Source: an uncultured Clostridia bacterium (GTDB taxonomy: Bacteria > Bacillota > Clostridia > TANB77 > CAG-508). From it: a stretch of DNA of 8,959 nt. Location: NCBI GenBank assembly GCA_934155625.1, contig CAKPHD010000048.1, positions 1 to 8,959 on the forward strand. Reading direction: 5' to 3'. The notes beneath the pieces are model-generated. The model was given only the letters and a program-made list of their open reading frames with translations. It had not been told where the DNA came from and did no database searches. Below, piece by piece: positions 6,205 to 8,959 of the stretch (position 1 is the first letter of the stretch; each line of letters starts with the position of its first letter). The position numbers and the translations under genes were made by a program.

Positions 6205-6236
6205 CAGGAGTATTAGGACTCCTGCCTAAAAGGAGG
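6205..6236 (+). promoter_or_regulatory. leader hairpin able to mask a ribosome binding site
   Basis: CAGGAGT (6205-6211) pairs with ACTCCTG (6218-6224). The CTCCT of the right arm can instead pair with the AGGAG of the ribosome binding site of the 42-aa ORF (6231-6236). The two pairings exclude each other, which would make translation depend on which one forms. Confidence 0.4.
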
Positions 6237-6244
6237 AACTTGCT

Positions 6245-6373
6245 ATGTGTGAAAAAGTTAATTTTAATGTTATTGAGAAAAATAAATATGACAATGTAGA
6301 TGATATTACAAAATATATACAAGCAATTGTTAATAAGTTAATTGTAAAAGAATTTGCGAATAGCATTGATTAA
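6245..6373 (+). CDS. small ORF, 42 aa
   Basis: This short gene begins MCEKVNFNVIEKNKYDNVDD and ends near KEFANSID. It is preceded by AAAAGGAGG (6228-6236), eight bases before the ATG at 6245, which is the main reason to accept it. The product is charged, probably helical in its second half (residues 20-38), and has no membrane segment or known motif. It lies 65 bases upstream of the recombinase and on the same strand, and its 3' end overlaps the recombinase promoter. Small proteins at this position in mobile elements can be regulators or directionality factors, but no such function is shown here. Confidence 0.65.
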   Translation: MCEKVNFNVIEKNKYDNVDDITKYIQAIVNKLIVKEFANSID

Positions 6374-6418
6374 AACTACTTATTCTTGTATAATGTGCTT
6401 GTACAAAATGAGTAGTTT
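6366..6418 (+). promoter_or_regulatory. recombinase promoter inside an inverted repeat
   Basis: TTGATT (6366-6371) and a perfect TATAAT (6389-6394) are spaced by 17 bases. The -10 element lies between the arms AAACTACT (6373-6380) and AGTAGTTT (6411-6418), and a direct repeat, CTTGTATAA/CTTGTACAA, lies at 6385-6393 and 6398-6406. These are plausible operator positions for regulating excision. Confidence 0.65.
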
Positions 6419-6438
6419 ACCGATTGGAGGGTAAACTT

Positions 6439-8004
6439 ATGAAAGTGGCAATTTATTGTAGGCTTTCTCGTGAAGATGATGACAAACTTCATGAAAATGA
6501 TGAAAGCGAAAGTATCCAAAATCAAAAATCTATGCTAATTAATTATGCAATAGAAAGGAGTTGGGATATTTATAACATTTACTGTGATGAGGACTATTCT
6601 GGAATCGACAGCGAAAGACCTGAATTTAATAAATTATTAGAAGATGCTAAAAATCATAAGTTTGACATTGTACTTTGTAAGACACAAAGCAGATTTACTC
6701 GTGATATGGAAATAGTAGAAAAATACTTGCACAATAAATTTATTGAGTGGAATATAAGGTTTGTAAGCCCTGTAGATCATGTTGATACTTTAGACAAAGG
6801 AAACAAAAAATCAAGACAAATTAATGGTTTAGTTAATGAATGGTATTTAGAGGATTTATCAGAAAATATTAGAAAAACATTTGATAGTAAAAGAAAACAA
6901 GGATTACATATTGGCTCTTTTGTCTGCTATGGCTATAAAAGAAGTCCAGATAATAAAAATAAACTTGTTGTTGATAAAGAAGTAGCTGATGTTATTAAAT
7001 TAATTTTTAACCTTTATGAACAAGGAAGTGGTGTTACTAAAATTGCTCAAATATTAAATGATAAAGGAATTTTAACACCTACTAAATATAAACAATCACA
7101 AGGAATAAATTTTAAAAATCAAGGCAAAAATATTGATTATTGGTGTGAATCTACAGTTAGTAAAATATTAAAAAGCGAAGTTTATATTGGCAATTTGGTA
7201 CAAGGTTATAATAGAAAGGTTAGCTACAAATCTAAAAAAATGAAGAATCAGCCTAAATCAGAATGGATTATTGTAGAAAATACCCACGAGCCTATTATTA
7301 CGAAAGAACAATTTTACAAAGTTCAAGAGATTTTCAAAAGCAAAACAAGAAGATGCAAAAATGGCGAAGTACATCTATTTGCAAATAAGCTAGTATGCCT
7401 AGATTGTGGTACAAAACTTTATAAATGTCAAAATGATAGAGGTTACATTTACTTTTCTTGTAAAGGCTCTAAAAAATTATATGGTACTTGTACAACCCAT
7501 TCTATTGGTTACGAAAATCTAAAAAATTTAGTAACTGAAAAAATTAGAGAAAAAATATTAGCTTTTTATAATTTTGACAATATATCAGATGATTTATTTG
7601 TTTCAAACGATAACTTAAATAAAACTAAGTTATTGCAAAAGAAAGTAGATATACTTTCTAAAGAAATGGAAGATATAAATAAAGCAATAAAAGAATTGTA
7701 TTTAAACAAAGTAAGTGGCAAAGTTCCAGAAGATGTATTTGATGAATTAAACTCTTCTTTTCTATCTGATAAATCAGCAAAGCAAAAAGAATTAGAAAAA
7801 GTCCAAAATGATTTATCTAGTTTAAAAGAAAAAGAATTAAACAGTAAATTTTTAAAAGAACAAAAAGAAAAAATAATTAATCACTTTAAAGATTTTAAAG
7901 AACTTAATTATGATATTGTAAATAGTTTCATAGATTATATTGAAATTGGAGAAAAAGACAAGCAAAAAAATACTCAAGATGTTGTTATTCATTGGAATTT
8001 CTAG
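6439..8004 (+). CDS. large serine recombinase (TndX/TnpX-like)
   Basis: This protein excises and integrates the element by cutting attL/attR and the circular joint. The 521-aa protein starts MKVAIYCRLSREDD, with the catalytic serine at residue 10. It has a typical resolvase fold continuing to SRFTRDM (84-90) with conserved arginines, the motif DEDYSGIDSERPEF (50-63), a recombinase domain at about 160-300, and a zinc ribbon with Cys320-x2-Cys323, Cys341 and Cys351. A coiled coil follows at about 395-480. The start chosen is ATG 6439, because GGAGG (6426-6430) lies eight bases upstream; the in-frame TTG at 6424 overlaps that site. Length is close to TndX of Tn5397 (about 530 aa) and shorter than TnpX of Tn4451 (about 700 aa), as known of those families. 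It appears complete. Confidence 0.95.
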   Translation: MKVAIYCRLSREDDDKLHENDESESIQNQKSMLINYAIERSWDIYNIYCDEDYSGIDSERPEFNKLLEDAKNHKFDIVLCKTQSRFTRDMEIVEKYLHNKFIEWNIRFVSPVDHVDTLDKGNKKSRQINGLVNEWYLEDLSENIRKTFDSKRKQGLHIGSFVCYGYKRSPDNKNKLVVDKEVADVIKLIFNLYEQGSGVTKIAQILNDKGILTPTKYKQSQGINFKNQGKNIDYWCESTVSKILKSEVYIGNLVQGYNRKVSYKSKKMKNQPKSEWIIVENTHEPIITKEQFYKVQEIFKSKTRRCKNGEVHLFANKLVCLDCGTKLYKCQNDRGYIYFSCKGSKKLYGTCTTHSIGYENLKNLVTEKIREKILAFYNFDNISDDLFVSNDNLNKTKLLQKKVDILSKEMEDINKAIKELYLNKVSGKVPEDVFDELNSSFLSDKSAKQKELEKVQNDLSSLKEKELNSKFLKEQKEKIINHFKDFKELNYDIVNSFIDYIEIGEKDKQKNTQDVVIHWNF

Positions 8005-8064
8005 TATATTGTATAAGTTTTACCAATTCTTCACATTAAAATCGTAGTAATTAATTTAATTTTA

Positions 8065-8073
8065 TGATATACT
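8065..8073 (+). promoter_or_regulatory. extended -10 promoter of the toxin operon
   Basis: TATACT (8068-8073) is preceded by TG plus one base (8065-8067), an extended -10 element. The -35 region at the right distance (TAGTAA, 8045-8050) is poor, which such promoters tolerate. TAGTATAT (8002-8009) and ATATACTA (8067-8074) form a distant inverted pair that may be chance. Confidence 0.5.
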
Positions 8074-8105
8074 ATTTATAAATCTTAAGAAAGGAGTTGA
8101 CAAAT

Positions 8106-8318
8106 ATGCCAGATGTAAAACAAAGAATGATAGATATTGTTAATTCAGTACCTGATGATTATTTCGATGGATTAAAACCAACAGAAATGGTTTTTAAACT
8201 TATGATGGAATATATTAAAAGGTATGGCGAAGATGAAACAACTATTATTCCTGGTACTGATAAGCATTTTAATTATGAAACTCTAAAAGAAATGCTTGAA
8301 GATAAAAATCCAAATTAA
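8106..8318 (+). CDS. small acidic protein, first gene of the toxin-antitoxin operon
   Basis: The 70-aa protein begins MPDVKQRMIDIVNSVPDDYF and contains EMVFKLMMEYIKRYGED. The opening VKQRMIDIVNSVPDD resembles the short N-terminal helix of some RelB/DUF2281-type antitoxins, but this is a weak likeness. It has no visible DNA-binding motif. AAAGGAG (8090-8096) fits the ATG at 8106; the in-frame TTG at 8097 is too close to it. The next gene starts 15 bases after the stop with its own GGAGG. It may be an extra antitoxin or regulator of the pair downstream. Confidence 0.75.
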   Translation: MPDVKQRMIDIVNSVPDDYFDGLKPTEMVFKLMMEYIKRYGEDETTIIPGTDKHFNYETLKEMLEDKNPN

Positions 8319-8333
8319 AAGGAGGTTATATTA

Positions 8334-8534
8334 ATGGATTTTATGAAAAAAACTTTAAATCAAGTAAATGTACAAGAAAATACTCTATATGATATTATTT
8401 ATGATTTATTTTTCTTTGCCAAACTTCAAGAAAGTGAAGATGATATTAAAAATGGTAAAGTTTGTACATTAGAAGAATTAAGACAACACATTAATGAATT
8501 GGAGGCGAAATATGCAAATAATAATATCGGATGA
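8334..8534 (+). CDS. putative antitoxin of a type II pair
   Basis: The 66-residue protein has its likely toxin-binding part at the C terminus: SEDDIKNGKVCTLEELRQHI resembles the C-terminal segment of many antitoxins of RelE/ParE toxins. The N-terminal half, rich in hydrophobic and aromatic residues (LYDIIYDLFFFAKLQ), would form a dimer or a small DNA-binding unit, but no standard ribbon-helix-helix or Phd motif is clear. The binding site is GGAGG (8321-8325), eight bases before the ATG. The gene overlaps the toxin start by 23 bases, the usual order and coupling of such pairs. Confidence 0.75.
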   Translation: MDFMKKTLNQVNVQENTLYDIIYDLFFFAKLQESEDDIKNGKVCTLEELRQHINELEAKYANNNIG

Positions 8535-8853
8535 TGCAAAGTCTGCAATTACAGATATATATGACTACTCATATAATATTTCTTCTAATTATGCAAGTAG
8601 AATAGTTAATCAAATATATGACGCAATTTATGATTTACAAGATTCGCCTTATATTGGTAGATATGTCCCCGAACTTTCGGACAAGCAGTTTCGAGAACGT
8701 ATCTGTGAAAAATATAGAATTATTTATTATATTTCTGAAAAAGATAATACAATTTTTATACGATACATATTTTGCGGAAGGCAAAATTCTAATTTATTTT
8801 TTAAAGTTCATGAAAAAGAACTATTTGATTTTTTTAATCAATTATTTATTTAA
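8512..8853 (+). CDS. ParE/RelE-family toxin
   Basis: The 113-aa protein fits the ParE/RelE fold: an N-terminal strand (MQIIISDDA), two helices (AKSAITDIYDY and ASRIVNQIYDAIYDL), the segment SPYIGRYVPEL, and the strands RICEKYRIIYYI and NTIFIRYIFCGRQN. RelE members cut mRNA on the ribosome and ParE members poison gyrase; which applies here cannot be told. The start is the ATG at 8512, with GGAGG (8501-8505) six bases upstream inside the antitoxin gene; an in-frame ATG at 8494 lacks a site. An unusual C-terminal extension of about 20 residues (FFKVHEKELFDFFNQLFI) follows the core. The gene stops just before the element's right end. Confidence 0.88.
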   Translation: MQIIISDDAKSAITDIYDYSYNISSNYASRIVNQIYDAIYDLQDSPYIGRYVPELSDKQFRERICEKYRIIYYISEKDNTIFIRYIFCGRQNSNLFFKVHEKELFDFFNQLFI

Positions 8854-8854
8854 A

Positions 8855-8887
8855 TTCTTTTTGGATAGATTCCAAACCCACCCCATG
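8855..8887. other. attR: right element end with core CCATG
   Basis: This is the mirror image of attL. The conserved block reads ATCTATCCAAA on the minus strand (8870-8860), and the shared core is CCATG at 8883-8887. The distance from the conserved block to the dinucleotide TG (8886-8887) is 15 bases here and 15 at attL; any other dinucleotide in the core breaks this symmetry. The site starts directly after the toxin stop codon. Confidence 0.8.
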
Positions 8888-8959
8888 ATCTGTGTAGTAT
8901 GCTCCAAGTCCTGCTCGTTCTAATTCAGCTGGACATACACCTTGTGTTAATTGTCTCAC
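8885..8959 (-). pseudogene. host gene, upstream fragment, interrupted by the element
   Basis: Reading on the minus strand from 8959 to 8885 gives 25 open codons, including Cys-Pro-Ala-Glu-Leu-Glu and ending Tyr-Tyr-Thr-Asp-His. The final His codon (CAT) spans the proposed crossover and is shared with the fragment at 1-77. The 5' end of the gene lies beyond the window; the GTG at 8959-8957 is simply the edge codon and need not be a start. Beyond the junction the frame runs into the element end and stops after about twelve more codons, so the product would be truncated. Family not recognised. Confidence 0.7.

Larger units (their letters stand above)
76..8887. mobile_element. complete Tn4451/Tn5397-like mobilizable transposon
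   Basis: The element has a large serine recombinase, a MobV relaxase with an oriT, a regulator, cargo genes and a toxin-antitoxin pair, and no conjugation machinery. That is the plan of a mobilizable transposon that borrows a helper's transfer apparatus; pairing a TndX/TnpX-class recombinase with a Mob/Pre relaxase recalls Tn4451 (TnpX with TnpZ). Both ends are visible: inverted ends at 78-108 and 8855-8885 lie inside a shared CCATG, and the host reading frame rejoins when the element is removed. The boundary is drawn at TG (76-77 and 8886-8887) because only this dinucleotide makes the two half-sites symmetric. No replication initiator is seen. The family assignment is inferred from gene content, not from an alignment. 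Confidence 0.88.

Noticed and set aside
8618..8923. 101-codon frame overlapping the toxin gene and crossing attR
   Set aside because: It is a shadow of the toxin in another frame, with no ribosome binding site of its own, and it runs into host DNA.

Overview
The window holds one complete mobilizable transposon (integrative mobilizable element) of about 8.8 kb, with roughly 75 bp of host DNA on each side. The element is very AT-rich, its genes have strong AGGAGG-type ribosome binding sites, and its protein families are typical of Bacillota (Clostridia). The host flanks have a more moderate GC content, so the host may be a mid-GC gut-type Clostridium relative carrying a low-GC element. The species cannot be named from the sequence.

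Ends: the short minus-strand reading frame entering at the right edge and the one leaving at the left edge join in frame if everything between two CCATG copies (73-77 and 8883-8887) is removed. Just inside these copies lie matching inverted ends (78-108 against 8885-8855, 26 of 31 positions identical). These are the expected attL and attR of the large serine recombinase encoded at 6439-8004. The symmetry of the ends places the exchanged dinucleotide at TG (76-77 / 8886-8887).

Layout: 78-905 is non-coding. It holds two terminator-like hairpins near the left end, then a run of back-to-back inverted repeats (about 490-857) that finishes at a MobV-type nick site, TAGTGTG/TTA. The MobV relaxase follows at 906-2153 (+). 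A small gene of higher GC (2228-2584, -) faces it. A two-gene minus-strand operon follows: a protein with a four-cysteine zinc-finger-like motif (4137-5249) and a KAP-type P-loop NTPase (2742-4130). This is the main cargo and a candidate defence module. A complex divergent promoter region separates it from a helix-turn-helix protein (5527-5994, +). Next come a structured non-coding segment (6049-6186), a 42-aa ORF (6245-6373) and the serine recombinase. A three-gene operon ending in an overlapping antitoxin/ParE-RelE toxin pair (8106-8853) closes the element, 33 bases from its right end.

How it works together: the recombinase would excise and integrate a circular form. The relaxase would nick the oriT next to the hairpin array, so that the circle can be carried by another element's transfer apparatus; no type IV secretion or coupling-protein gene is present. 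The toxin-antitoxin pair would stabilise the element, and the KAP/zinc-finger operon is the cargo most likely to affect the host. In the circular form the toxin operon reads across the joined ends toward the left-end terminators.
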